48,381 nucleotides of DNA from Bacillus sp. REN3 (GTDB taxonomy: Bacteria > Bacillota > Bacilli > Bacillales > Cytobacillaceae). This document shows positions 30,910 to 40,422 of the stretch, in pieces. The position numbers were made by a program, and so were the translations under genes. Below the pieces are notes generated by a model, which was not told the origin of the DNA, did not search any database, and saw only the letters and a list, made by a program, of their open reading frames with translations. The stretch lies in assembly GCF_017912555.1 (NCBI RefSeq), contig NZ_JAERSD010000029.1:1-48381 (forward strand). The letters run 5' to 3'. Numbering within the stretch: position 1 is the stretch's first letter; every line of letters starts with the position of its first letter.

Positions 30910-32886
30910 ATGCCTTCTTATTTAGAGAGGCGGCAAATACGTTATCCACTATATGGATTAATGGCCGTTACACTGGTGCTTATTGGATTCCTGTCCTACT
31001 ATAACTGGATCGCGGGGGCAGCAGGATTCATTCTCACTGGCCTGTTGATATATCTTATTTTTCAAGTGAACCACAAGATAAAGCAAGAGATGGAAGCGTA
31101 TATCTCCACCTTGTCCTACCGGGTAAAAAAAGTCGGCGAAGAAGCGCTGATGGAAATGCCAATCGGGATCATGCTGATCAATGATGAATATTATATCGAG
31201 TGGACAAATCCATTCATCGCATCCTGCTTCCAGGAAGACACCCTTGTAGGAAGGTCTCTGTATGATGTGGCGGATTCTGTGGTGCCATTGATCAAGCAAG
31301 AGGTTGAAACGGAAATCGTCTCCCTGCATGACCGCAAATTCAGGGTCATCCATAAACCGGAAGAGCGGCTTCTCTACTTTTTCGACGTGACCGAACAAGC
31401 GGAAATCGAAAAGATGTACCATGACGAAAGAACCGTCATTTCAATCATTTACCTTGATAACTATGAAGATTTGACCCAGGGGATGGATGACCAGACGAAA
31501 AGCAGCTTGAATAGCCTGGTGACCTCGATCCTGAATAAATGGGCAACGAATAATGGTGTATTTTTCAAGCGTGTGTCCTCAGAAAGATTCATTGCCGTGT
31601 TCAGTGAGCGGATCCTCCATCAGCTGGAAAAAGGGAAGTTTTCGATCCTGGATGAAGTAAGGGAGACAACCTCGAAGCAGAATGTGCCGCTCACCCTTAG
31701 CATCGGTGTCGGTACAGGGTCGGCATCGCTTCCTGAGCTTGGCACGCTGGCACAATCCAGCCTTGACCTTGCATTAGGGCGGGGAGGCGACCAGGTGGCG
31801 ATCAGGCAGCCGAATGGAAAAGTAAAGTTCTATGGTGGAAAGACGAACCCGGTCGAAAAACGGACAAGGGTGAGAGCGCGAGTCATTTCACATGCCCTGA
31901 AGGAACTCGTCCTTCGGAGCGACAAGGTGCTGATCATGGGCCACAAACATCCGGACATGGATTCAATTGGGGCTGCAATCGGCATTTTGAAGGTCGCACA
32001 AATGAATAAGCGTGAAGGATACATTATTTTCAATAAGAATGAGATCGATACCAGCGTTTATCGTTTGATGAAAGAAATCAAACAAAATGAAGAACTGTAT
32101 TCCAGGTTCATCTCATCAGAACAGGCCTATGAAATTGCTACGGACGACACATTGCTGGTCGTTGTCGATACACATAAACCATCGCTCGTCATTGATGAGC
32201 GGCTGCTGAACCGGATCGACAATGTCGTCGTCATCGACCACCATCGGAGAAGCGAGGATTTCATCAAGAACCCTCTGCTTGTCTATATGGAGCCGTATGC
32301 CTCGTCGACAGCGGAGCTCGTCACGGAACTGCTCGAATACCAGCCGAAGAACAACAGCAAGCTCCAGATGCTCGAAGCGACCGCCTTGCTCGCGGGCATC
32401 ATCGTCGATACGAAAAGCTTCACATTACGGACCGGGTCGCGGACATTCGATGCTGCATCCTACTTGCGCAGCCACGGCGCTGATACCGTCCTTGTCCAGA
32501 AATTCCTGAAGGAAGACATCGATACGTATCTGAAAAGAGCAAAAATCATTGAGAATGTTTATTTATACCGGAATGGCATCGTCATTTCGAAAGGGAAAGA
32601 AGATATCGAATGCGACCAGGTGCTGATTGCTCAGGCAGCTGATACCTTGCTGACGATGGATGGAGTCGCGGCAGCATTCGTCATTTCGAAAAAGCCCGAT
32701 GACTCCATCGGGATCAGCGCAAGGTCTCTTGGCGAAGTGAATGTCCAGGTCATCATGGAGCATTTAGAAGGTGGAGGGCACCTGACCAATGCCGCCACCC
32801 AATTATACGACGTGTCTTTGGATGAGGCCGAGGACATGCTGAGAAACGCCATCGATGAATACTTAGAAGGGGGACAAAAGGAATGA
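30910..32886 (+). CDS. gdpP: Cyclic-di-AMP phosphodiesterase GdpP
   Basis: Hydrolyses c-di-AMP to pApA, so it controls the second messenger for potassium, turgor and cell-wall stress. The 658 residues have two membrane helices (about 15-52), a PAS domain (about 80-160), a degenerate GGDEF domain (about 170-300) and a DHH/DHHA1 catalytic part with [22 protein letters not shown] and [10 protein letters not shown]. The GGDEF active site is not the usual GGDEF sequence, as in the family. TTAGGAG precedes the ATG. Its stop overlaps the rplI start. Confidence 0.96.
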   Translation: MPSYLERRQIRYPLYGLMAVTLVLIGFLSYYNWIAGAAGFILTGLLIYLIFQVNHKIKQEMEAYISTLSYRVKKVGEEALMEMPIGIMLINDEYYIEWTNPFIASCFQEDTLVGRSLYDVADSVVPLIKQEVETEIVSLHDRKFRVIHKPEERLLYFFDVTEQAEIEKMYHDERTVISIIYLDNYEDLTQGMDDQTKSSLNSLVTSILNKWATNNGVFFKRVSSERFIAVFSERILHQLEKGKFSILDEVRETTSKQNVPLTLSIGVGTGSASLPELGTLAQSSLDLALGRGGDQVAIRQPNGKVKFYGGKTNPVEKRTRVRARVISHALKELVLRSDKVLIMGHKHPDMDSIGAAIGILKVAQMNKREGYIIFNKNEIDTSVYRLMKEIKQNEELYSRFISSEQAYEIATDDTLLVVVDTHKPSLVIDERLLNRIDNVVVIDHHRRSEDFIKNPLLVYMEPYASSTAELVTELLEYQPKNNSKLQMLEATALLAGIIVDTKSFTLRTGSRTFDAASYLRSHGADTVLVQKFLKEDIDTYLKRAKIIENVYLYRNGIVISKGKEDIECDQVLIAQAADTLLTMDGVAAAFVISKKPDDSIGISARSLGEVNVQVIMEHLEGGGHLTNAATQLYDVSLDEAEDMLRNAIDEYLEGGQKE

Positions 32887-33332
32887 AAGTCATTTTCTTG
32901 AAAGATGTCAAAGGCAAAGGCAAAAAAGGCGAGGTCAAAAATGTGGCGGATGGCTATGCACATAACTTCCTGATCAAGCAAGGCCTGGCTGTCGAAGCGA
33001 GCCAGAGCGCATTAAGCTCCTTGAAAGCCCAGCAGAAAAAAGAAGAGAAGCTGGCAGCAGAAGAATTGGAGCAGGCGAAAAAGCTTAAAGAAACACTTGA
33101 GAAGACCACTGTCGAGCTCACTGCCAAGTCAGGGGAAGACGGCAGGCTGTTCGGCTCGATCACAAGCAAGCAAATTGCCGAAGAACTCCAGAAAGGGCAT
33201 GGAATCAAGCTTGACAAGAGAAAAATCGAGCTTGAAGACGCCATCCGTTCCCTTGGTTATACAAAGGTGCCTGTCAAGCTCCATAAGGACGTCCAGGCCA
33301 CTTTGAATGTGCATGTAAAAGAAGGAAAATAA
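32883..33332 (+). CDS. rplI: 50S ribosomal protein L9
   Basis: A two-domain ribosomal protein, 149 residues. The N-terminal domain ([18 protein letters not shown]) is followed by a long helix with charged repeats and a globular C-terminal domain. The ATG overlaps the gdpP stop by four bases, so L9 is translationally coupled to the c-di-AMP phosphodiesterase. Confidence 0.97.
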   Translation: MKVIFLKDVKGKGKKGEVKNVADGYAHNFLIKQGLAVEASQSALSSLKAQQKKEEKLAAEELEQAKKLKETLEKTTVELTAKSGEDGRLFGSITSKQIAEELQKGHGIKLDKRKIELEDAIRSLGYTKVPVKLHKDVQATLNVHVKEGK

Positions 33333-33385
33333 ATTAAAGTTCCATCTAGTCATAAACATGATAAACTAATATAGTTAAGGAAAAT

Positions 33386-33418
33386 GGTGATCGGTCATAG
33401 CTGGTCACTTTTTTTCAG
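33386..33418 (+). terminator. rplI terminator
   Basis: Arms GTGATC and GGTCAC (one wobble pair) with a ten-base loop, then TTTTTTTC. The region between rplI and the helicase gene shows no gene. Confidence 0.65.
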
Positions 33419-33551
33419 TTAAGGCGAAGGCGAATCAGCGCCAAATAAGGGAACGCTCCCGCGGAAACGGTGAGGCATAGGCAGCCGTCTGCGGAAACAA
33501 TGAACCGGGCGCTAGTGAAAAAGAGAGATACCATTGTAAGGGGGCAGGCAG

Positions 33552-34916
33552 ATGAGTGAGTTATATGCGGACAGACTTCCGCCTCAGAATACCGAAGCGG
33601 AACAGGCCGTGCTAGGTGCGATTTTTTTTGAACCATCGGCTTTGACTCTTGCTTCGGAAATTTTGATCCCTGAAGATTTTTACCGTGCGGCGCACCAAAA
33701 AATCTTCAATGTCATGCTCGAATTGAATGACAGCGGAAAAGCAATCGACCTGGTAACGGTGGCGGAGGAGCTGGCATCATCCAAGCTGATCGAGGATGTT
33801 GGCGGCGTAAGCTATTTGAGTGAATTGGCTGCATCCGTCCCTACTGCAGCGAACATAGAATATTATGCTAGAATCGTAGAAGAGAAGTCTTTGCTCAGAA
33901 GGCTGATCCGTACAGCTTCGGGCATTGTCGAAGATGGCTACATGCGCGAGGATGAAGTGGAAACCCTTCTCAGCGAAGCAGAAAAGAGCATCATGGAGGT
34001 TGCCCAGCGCAAGAATGCAGGAGCGTTCCATGATATAAAAGATGTACTGGTAAGGACTTACGATAACATCGAAGAAATGCATAACCGCAAAGGGGATATC
34101 ACTGGCCTCGAGACAGGTTTCACAGAGCTGGACAGAATGACAGCCGGCTTCCAGCGAAACGACCTGATCATTGTCGGTGCCCGTCCTTCCGTTGGTAAAA
34201 CAGCTTTCGCGTTGAACATAGCCCAAAATGTCGCGAAGAAAACAGGAGAAAATGTCGCGATCTTCAGTCTCGAGATGGGAGCTGAGCAGCTCGTCATGCG
34301 TATCCTTTGTGCGGAAGGGAACATCGATGCCCAGAGGCTCCGTACAGGGTCCCTGACAGATGAGGACTGGGGAAAGCTTACCATGGCCATGGGGAGCCTA
34401 TCCAACGCGGGAATTTACATCGATGATACACCTGGTGTCCGGATCACTGACATCCGCTCAAAGTGCCGGCGTTTGAAACAGGAGCGCGGCCTGGGAATGA
34501 TCCTGATCGACTATCTGCAGCTCATCCTCGGGAGCGGCCGAGCCGGTGAAAACCGCCAGCAGGAAGTTTCCGAAATTTCCCGTTCCCTGAAGCAGCTGGC
34601 GCGTGAACTTGAAGTGCCGGTCATCGCTCTGTCGCAGCTCTCCCGTGGTGTCGAGCAGCGGCAGGACAAACGGCCAATGATGTCAGATATCCGTGAATCC
34701 GGTAGCATCGAGCAGGATGCTGACATTGTCGCATTCCTGTACCGTGATGACTATTACGACAAAGAATCCGAAAACAAGAACATCATCGAAATCATCATCG
34801 CAAAACAGCGTAACGGCCCGGTAGGAACGGTCCAGCTCGCGTTTGTGAAGGAATATAATAAGTTCGTGAACCTTGAGCAGCGCTACGATGCATCATCCGT
34901 GCCGCCAGGGGCATAA
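33552..34916 (+). CDS. dnaC: Replicative DNA helicase (DnaB type)
   Basis: The hexameric replicative helicase, called DnaC in B. subtilis and DnaB in most bacteria. The 454 residues show an N-terminal DnaG-interaction domain, a linker and a RecA-like ATPase with Walker A GARPSVGKT, Walker B LGMILIDYLQL, and DnaB motifs QLSRGVEQR and SGSIEQDADIV. A GGGGGC ribosome site precedes the ATG. It follows rplI and precedes purA, as in Bacillus. Confidence 0.96.
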   Translation: MSELYADRLPPQNTEAEQAVLGAIFFEPSALTLASEILIPEDFYRAAHQKIFNVMLELNDSGKAIDLVTVAEELASSKLIEDVGGVSYLSELAASVPTAANIEYYARIVEEKSLLRRLIRTASGIVEDGYMREDEVETLLSEAEKSIMEVAQRKNAGAFHDIKDVLVRTYDNIEEMHNRKGDITGLETGFTELDRMTAGFQRNDLIIVGARPSVGKTAFALNIAQNVAKKTGENVAIFSLEMGAEQLVMRILCAEGNIDAQRLRTGSLTDEDWGKLTMAMGSLSNAGIYIDDTPGVRITDIRSKCRRLKQERGLGMILIDYLQLILGSGRAGENRQQEVSEISRSLKQLARELEVPVIALSQLSRGVEQRQDKRPMMSDIRESGSIEQDADIVAFLYRDDYYDKESENKNIIEIIIAKQRNGPVGTVQLAFVKEYNKFVNLEQRYDASSVPPGA

Positions 34917-34918
34917 TG

Positions 34919-34952
34919 AGGATTAATCCAGGATGGATTAATCCTTTTTTTT
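34919..34952 (+). terminator. Terminator after the helicase gene
   Basis: Arms GGATTAATCC and GGATTAATCC (self-complementary) with a short loop, then TTTTTTTT. Confidence 0.9.
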
Positions 34953-35002
34953 GATAAAAATTCCAGGAATTTTTATCCGGAAATGCAGGAAGATGCTCTT
35001 AT

Positions 35003-35048
35003 TTTTTACGAACGAATATATTAAATTGATATTAAATGTTCGTGTTTT
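35003..35048 (+). promoter_or_regulatory. PurR boxes of purA
   Basis: Two inverted CGAAC cores, at 35009-35013 and (as GTTCG) 35038-35042, with AT-rich flanks, match the PurR operator type of Bacillus. They lie just upstream of and next to a -35 TTGACT (35050-35055), with a weak -10 TAAGCT after 18 bases. PurR would repress purA in purine excess. Confidence 0.7.
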
Positions 35049-35076
35049 ATTGACTTTCCACCTGAAATACTGGTAA

Positions 35077-36423
<1,347 letters not shown>

Positions 36424-36440
36424 TAGTAAGCAAGATAAAA

Positions 36441-36476
36441 AACCCCCGCCAACAGTGAGTTTGGCGGGGGTTTTTA
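36441..36476 (+). terminator. purA terminator
   Basis: Arms AACCCCCGCCAA and TTGGCGGGGG with a seven-base loop, then TTTTT. The 310 bp from here to the first tRNA fragment hold no gene. They include two perfect Spo0A-type boxes (TTCGACA at 36536-36542 and 36743-36749). Confidence 0.92.
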
Positions 36477-36785
36477 GATGGAATGATCAGGCTCCGGATG
36501 GGGGAAAACCGTTGAAAATTTCCAGTTTGCGATATTTCGACAAATTCCTGCGGAATCCCTTCGGCTGGCTTCCATTTACTCGATAGATAAAAAAATTGGA
36601 ACCCACAATCCTCCCACATATTGTAAGGGAACCACCGGACGACCCACAATTCCAGCAAGAAAAGAATAAAAAACTAAAAAAATTGAAAAAAGGATGTACA
36701 AATAGCAATTTATTATGTTAATATAAACAACGTTGTCACCAATTCGACAAATTATGATATGGAATGTTCCACGAATCATAAAAAT

Positions 36786-37024
36786 GAGCCATTAGCTCAG
36801 TCGGCAGAGCACGATCGAATATGCTCCCTGAGAAGCTTCAGCACACCTGCCGAGATGCATCTTGGATAGGCTTCCTGAGGCAGGGGTGTCAACTACGAGC
36901 TGAGCAGAATGAATTACATTCCAGATTCATAGAAACAGCGATAGTCAGTGCAAATTAAACAGGCAGAGCAGATGCGAAAAGCAAAAAAAGCTGTGGAGTC
37001 CAAGCTAATATTAAATAATATCGA
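36786..37024 (+). repeat. tRNA-Lys-fragment unit 1 (239 bp)
   Basis: Starts with 26 bases that copy the 5' part of tRNA-Lys (acceptor 5' strand and D arm, one change: T to C in the D loop). Then comes a unique middle with a strong hairpin, arms CACACCTGCC (36842-36851) and GGCAGGGGTG (36879-36888). It ends with a 51-bp tail (36974-37024) shared with units 2 and 3. The anticodon arm, T arm and 3' acceptor strand of a tRNA are absent, so it cannot make a tRNA. Confidence 0.85.
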
Positions 37025-37178
37025 GAGCCATTAGCTCAGTCGGTAGAGCAGATTGCTCACTTCTCTGAGGATTCTTCCCTGGCAATCTGCGAGGAAGACC
37101 GTAAGGTCTTTCGAGCATCGTAGAAGCGAAAAGCAAAAAAAAGCTGTGGAGTCCAAGCTAAGTATTAAATAATATCGA
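37025..37178 (+). repeat. tRNA-Lys-fragment unit 2 (154 bp)
   Basis: Starts with the exact first 26 bases of tRNA-Lys. These run into a 9-bp stem (GCAGATTGC at 37048-37056 with GCAATCTGC at 37082-37090), then a second stem closed by a GTAA tetraloop (37094-37111). The tail has an A-run and an AGCT-TGG/CCA-AGCT hairpin. The body and length are nearly identical to unit 3. Confidence 0.9.
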
Positions 37179-37332
37179 GAGCCATTAGCTCAGTCGGTAG
37201 AGCAGATTGTTCACTTCTCTGAGGATCCTTCCCTGGCAATCTGCGAGGAAGACCGTAAGGTCTTTCGAGCATCGTAGAAGCGAAAAGCAAAAAAAAAGCT
37301 GTGGAGCCCAAGCTAATATTAAATAATATCGA
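37179..37332 (+). repeat. tRNA-Lys-fragment unit 3 (154 bp)
   Basis: Same length as unit 2, with about five differences. One difference turns a C-G pair of the 9-bp stem into a T-G pair and so keeps it. Two fall in loops (the GATTC/GATCC change and the base in the tail hairpin loop). Two are single-base length changes. It is directly followed by the intact tRNA-Lys gene. Confidence 0.9.
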
Positions 37333-37408
37333 GAGCCATTAGCTCAGTCGGTAGAGCATCTGACTTTTAATCAGAGGGTCGAAGGTTCGAGTCCTTCATG
37401 GCTCACCA
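37333..37408 (+). tRNA. tRNA-Lys (TTT)
   Basis: A full cloverleaf: acceptor GAGCCAT/ATGGCTC, D arm GCTC..GAGC, anticodon stem TCTGA/TCAGA with loop CTTTTAA (anticodon TTT), T arm GAAGG/CCTTC, discriminator A and an encoded CCA. Confidence 0.98.
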
Positions 37409-37423
37409 TTTCCATCATAATCA

Positions 37424-37495
37424 GGCCCCTTGGTCAAGCGGTTAAGACACCGCCCTTTCACGGCGGTAACACGGGTTCGAATCCCGTAGGGGTCA
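37424..37495 (+). tRNA. tRNA-Glu (TTC)
   Basis: Acceptor GGCCCCT/AGGGGTC (one wobble pair), anticodon stem CCGCC/GGCGG with loop CTTTCAC (anticodon TTC), T stem ACGGG/CCCGT. The CCA end is not encoded. Confidence 0.97.
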
Positions 37496-37529
37496 CTTAC
37501 ATATAGATTTTGAATTTCCGTATTAATAC

Positions 37530-37602
37530 GGCTCAGTAGCTCAGTCGGTAGAGCAAAGGACTGAAAATCCTTGTGTCGGCGGTTCGATTCCGTCCTGAGC
37601 CA
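37530..37602 (+). tRNA. tRNA-Phe (GAA)
   Basis: Acceptor GGCTCAG/CTGAGCC, anticodon loop CTGAAAA (anticodon GAA) on the stem AAGGA/TCCTT, discriminator A. The CCA end is not encoded. A strong terminator follows. Confidence 0.97.
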
Positions 37603-37605
37603 TTA

Positions 37606-37643
37606 AAAAAGGGAGCGTGTCGAAAGGACATGTTCCTTTTTTT
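37606..37643 (+). terminator. Terminator of the tRNA cluster
   Basis: Arms GGAGCGTGTC and GGACATGTTCC around a GAAA loop, then seven T. It ends the Lys-Glu-Phe cluster. Confidence 0.88.
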
Positions 37644-37659
37644 GTAATCTTTTTGTAAT
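37643..37659 (+). promoter_or_regulatory. WalR box upstream of the LysM-G5-M23 gene
   Basis: TGTAAT-N5-TGTAAT matches the known WalR recognition sequence (two TGTWAH repeats five bases apart) perfectly. It lies about 335 bp upstream of the peptidase start. WalR controls cell-wall hydrolase genes in Bacillus, and walR itself is 1.7 kb downstream. Confidence 0.75.
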
Positions 37660-37710
37660 CTCACTGATAATTTCACTATTCATCATTCGACAATGGTGTA
37701 AAATAAAAAA

Positions 37711-37752
37711 AGTTCAGGTATTATGCTCCAAAAGTAGGAGAATAACCTGAAT
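37711..37752 (+). promoter_or_regulatory. Long hairpin in the leader of the M23 peptidase gene
   Basis: Arms TTCAGGT and ACCTGAA with an inner CTCC/GGAG stem make a stable stem-loop, without a T-run. It could be a leader structure or a small RNA. The rest of the 320-bp gap (37643-37993) is AT-rich with no gene. No promoter can be placed with confidence. Confidence 0.45.
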
Positions 37753-37993
37753 ATACCTGGGTTTTTGGCTTATTTCCAATTAAAAAAAGGGGACTTTTGG
37801 TGATGGTATATTACCAATTGTTTTACATTAATCGTAATAAAATGTCAGCTATTATACATTTTTGTTACATAATGAATACTCGTATTCTCACTAAATCATT
37901 TTATGGTAAAGTATAGAAGTACGTTTTTTCTTATCGTGGTTAAATAGTACTATATTTTTACAATTGTGTTTGACCTGGTTTAGGAGGATCAGA

Positions 37994-39469
37994 ATGAAGA
38001 GTTTAAAACAGAAGCTGTCCAATCTAACGGGCAAAACAACAAGAGAGTACAAACCGGCAATCAAAAAGTCATTCATTGCTGCATTGACAGTGGCAGCCTT
38101 GTCCTTTTCAGCAGAGGGAGCTGCACATGCAGGCGAGTCTGACTTGACAACCGTATATTATGTATATTTAGAAGATGACTTTGTAGGAACCGTGGCTGAT
38201 AAGACAGAAGTTGAAAAGCTATTGGACGAAAAGCTTGCAGCCGTCAAGAACGAGCATAAGGACCTGAACGTGGACCTTGGCCTTGATGTGTCTTTTGTTC
38301 CTGAGCAAGTTTTCCGCTCTGCAGCAAAAACGGATTCAGGAAAAGTGCTGGAACAGCTCAATAGCGAGATGGATGTCCAGGCGGAAGCAGCCGCTATCGT
38401 GATTGGCAATCAGCCTGTAGCTTACCTGAAGGATGAAGCCGCATCCAGGGAAGTCATCAAAAAGCTGATGCTTGAATATGTTTCAGAAAAAGAATTAGCT
38501 GATGTGGAGAACAGAAAGAAATCTCCTAATCTTCCAATACCCGAACTGAAAGAAAATGAAACTCGCATATTAGACGTACGACTATCGGAGAATGTTTCAT
38601 ATTCCTCTGAAAAAGTTGATCCAAAGCAAGTTTTATCCGTTGAAGAAGCAATCAAACTGCTTAAGAAAGGTACGTTGGAAGAGAAGAAATACAAAGTAAA
38701 AGATGGCGATGTCCTTGGAAGCATTGCAAATTCCCATAACCTGAAGCTTCAGGAACTGCTTTCCTTGAATGGCAATTTAAAAGAGGATGCTGTTTTGAAG
38801 CCGGGGACAGAGCTGAATGTAACCGTCCTTAAGCCTTTTGTCGAAGTCATCGTGGAACGCCAGGCATACGTGAAGGAAGATATGGCCTTCAAGAAAGAAG
38901 TCGTCAAGGATTCTTCCATGCCTAAAGGCGAGACGAAGAAAAAGCAGGAAGGCAAGAACGGCGTGAAAGGTGTCGTCTATACGACATCCGAGAAAAACGG
39001 CCAGGTAACCAAAAAAGAAGCGATCAAAACAGAAGTGCTTCAGGAGCCGGTTGATGAAATCACTGTGAAGGGCACGAAGGTCATTCCTTCCCGCGGAGAC
39101 GGAAGCTTTGTTTGGCCTGCATCCGGAGGCTATATATCCAGCAAGATGGGCTACCGCTGGGGAAAAATGCATAAAGGAATCGACATTGCGAGGCCAAGTA
39201 ACCATACAATCAAGGCAGCGGATAACGGAGTCGTCGTATCTGCAGGCTATGATGGCGGCTATGGCAACAAAGTCGTCATCGACCACAGGAATGGATACCG
39301 CACGGTGTATGCACACCTTGCGTCCATATCAGTAAGTGCCGGCCAGACTGTGCAGGGAGGCTCCAAAATCGGCGTCATGGGACGTACAGGCGATTCAACA
39401 GGAGTCCACCTTCACTTTGAAGTCTACCAAAACGGCAAACTGATCGATCCATTGACGAAACTTCGATAA
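37994..39469 (+). CDS. Secreted LysM-G5-M23 peptidoglycan endopeptidase
   Basis: A 491-residue exported cell-wall hydrolase. The long signal sequence ends AHA-GE (cleavage after residue 46). An unassigned region (about 50-225) is followed by LysM (about 232-277), a G5 domain (about 280-360) and an M23 metallopeptidase domain (about 390-486). The zinc-ligand motifs are present: HKGID (H393, D397) and HLHF (H474), with H441 in YAHL. It should cut peptide cross-links in the wall. ATG at 37994 follows TAGGAGG. A WalR box upstream and the walRK genes downstream suggest control by wall status. Confidence 0.93.
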   Translation: MKSLKQKLSNLTGKTTREYKPAIKKSFIAALTVAALSFSAEGAAHAGESDLTTVYYVYLEDDFVGTVADKTEVEKLLDEKLAAVKNEHKDLNVDLGLDVSFVPEQVFRSAAKTDSGKVLEQLNSEMDVQAEAAAIVIGNQPVAYLKDEAASREVIKKLMLEYVSEKELADVENRKKSPNLPIPELKENETRILDVRLSENVSYSSEKVDPKQVLSVEEAIKLLKKGTLEEKKYKVKDGDVLGSIANSHNLKLQELLSLNGNLKEDAVLKPGTELNVTVLKPFVEVIVERQAYVKEDMAFKKEVVKDSSMPKGETKKKQEGKNGVKGVVYTTSEKNGQVTKKEAIKTEVLQEPVDEITVKGTKVIPSRGDGSFVWPASGGYISSKMGYRWGKMHKGIDIARPSNHTIKAADNGVVVSAGYDGGYGNKVVIDHRNGYRTVYAHLASISVSAGQTVQGGSKIGVMGRTGDSTGVHLHFEVYQNGKLIDPLTKLR

Positions 39470-39486
39470 TAAATTAATCCTGAACT

Positions 39487-39517
39487 AAGTCTCTAGCAAT
39501 CTAGGGACTTTTTTCTT
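39487..39517 (+). terminator. Terminator after M23 gene
   Basis: A 10-bp stem (arms AAGTCTCTAG and CTAGGGACTT, loop CAAT) followed by TTTTTTC. Confidence 0.88.
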
Positions 39518-39607
39518 TTATGGCAGGTTGGATTTTCTTTTCAAGGGGTGGATTGGTACAATTGGAAGAGAAGAATCGCAGGAATGGCAACGGATGAATT
39601 TCGTTTT

Positions 39608-39636
39608 TTGCCGATATACAGTAAAATAGATAAGAT
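39608..39636 (+). promoter_or_regulatory. Candidate walR promoter
   Basis: TTGCCG (39608-39613), 17-base spacer, TAAGAT (39631-39636). Each hexamer matches the consensus at four of six positions. It is about 65 bp before walR. Confidence 0.4.
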
Positions 39637-39702
39637 AGCATTGAAAATAGACAGAAAAAGATGAATAGATGGTTACTATTTGGCTAAAAAAGGAGAATTG
39701 GT

Positions 39703-40413
39703 ATGGAGAAAAAGATCTTAGTTGTAGATGACGAGAAACCCATTGCTGATATTTTGCAGTTCAATCTAAAAAAAGAGGGCTATGAAGTACATTGTGCCTA
39801 TGACGGAAATCAGGCCATCGAAATGGTCGAGGAAATCCAGCCAGATTTGATCCTCCTCGATATCATGCTCCCAATGCGCGATGGCATGGAAGTGTGCCGT
39901 GAAGTCCGCAAGAAATATGAAATGCCGATCATCATGCTGACGGCAAAAGACTCTGAAATTGATAAGGTCCTTGGGCTTGAGCTTGGTGCGGATGATTATG
40001 TCACAAAGCCTTTCAGCACAAGGGAATTAATTGCCCGTGTCAAAGCGAACCTGCGCCGCCATCAGCACAATGCGGCTAAAACGGATGAAGAGGATGAATC
40101 GAATGAAATCACGATCGGTTCGCTGACCATCCATCCTGACGCTTATGTCGTATCAAAAAGAGGAGAGACAATCGAACTGACTCACCGGGAATTCGAGCTG
40201 CTCCATTATCTTGCCAAACATATCGGACAAGTCATGACAAGGGAACACCTTCTCCAGACTGTGTGGGGATATGATTATTACGGCGATGTCCGAACGGTTG
40301 ACGTTACTGTACGGCGCCTCCGGGAAAAAATCGAAGACAATCCTAGCCACCCAACCTGGATTGTGACAAGGCGAGGGGTAGGCTACTATCTGCGAAACTC
40401 TGAACAGGAATAA
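39703..40413 (+). CDS. walR: Response regulator WalR
   Basis: The essential OmpR/PhoB-type regulator of cell-wall metabolism. The 236 residues show receiver acidic pair D9/D10, phosphorylation site D53 (LLDIMLP), conserved T near 80 and K near 102, and a C-terminal winged-helix domain with [10 protein letters not shown]. The ribosome site AAAGGAG precedes the ATG. walK follows after nine bases. Confidence 0.97.
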   Translation: MEKKILVVDDEKPIADILQFNLKKEGYEVHCAYDGNQAIEMVEEIQPDLILLDIMLPMRDGMEVCREVRKKYEMPIIMLTAKDSEIDKVLGLELGADDYVTKPFSTRELIARVKANLRRHQHNAAKTDEEDESNEITIGSLTIHPDAYVVSKRGETIELTHREFELLHYLAKHIGQVMTREHLLQTVWGYDYYGDVRTVDVTVRRLREKIEDNPSHPTWIVTRRGVGYYLRNSEQE

Positions 40414-40422
40414 GGTGCCAGA

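Noticed and set aside
36786-37332. Complete tRNA genes in the repeat units
   Set aside because: Only the first 26 bases of tRNA-Lys are present. There is no anticodon arm, T arm or 3' acceptor strand in the units, so they cannot fold as tRNAs.
36786-37332. T-box, group I intron or CRISPR array as explanation of the repeat units
   Set aside because: No T-box sequence (AGGGTGG type), no splice-core motifs, and the repeat length and spacing (26-base repeat, about 130-base or longer variable parts) do not fit CRISPR.
37700-37990. ydaO-type c-di-AMP riboswitch before the M23 gene
   Set aside because: Wall hydrolase genes can carry this riboswitch, but the conserved sequence blocks are not visible. 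Only a simple long hairpin is seen.
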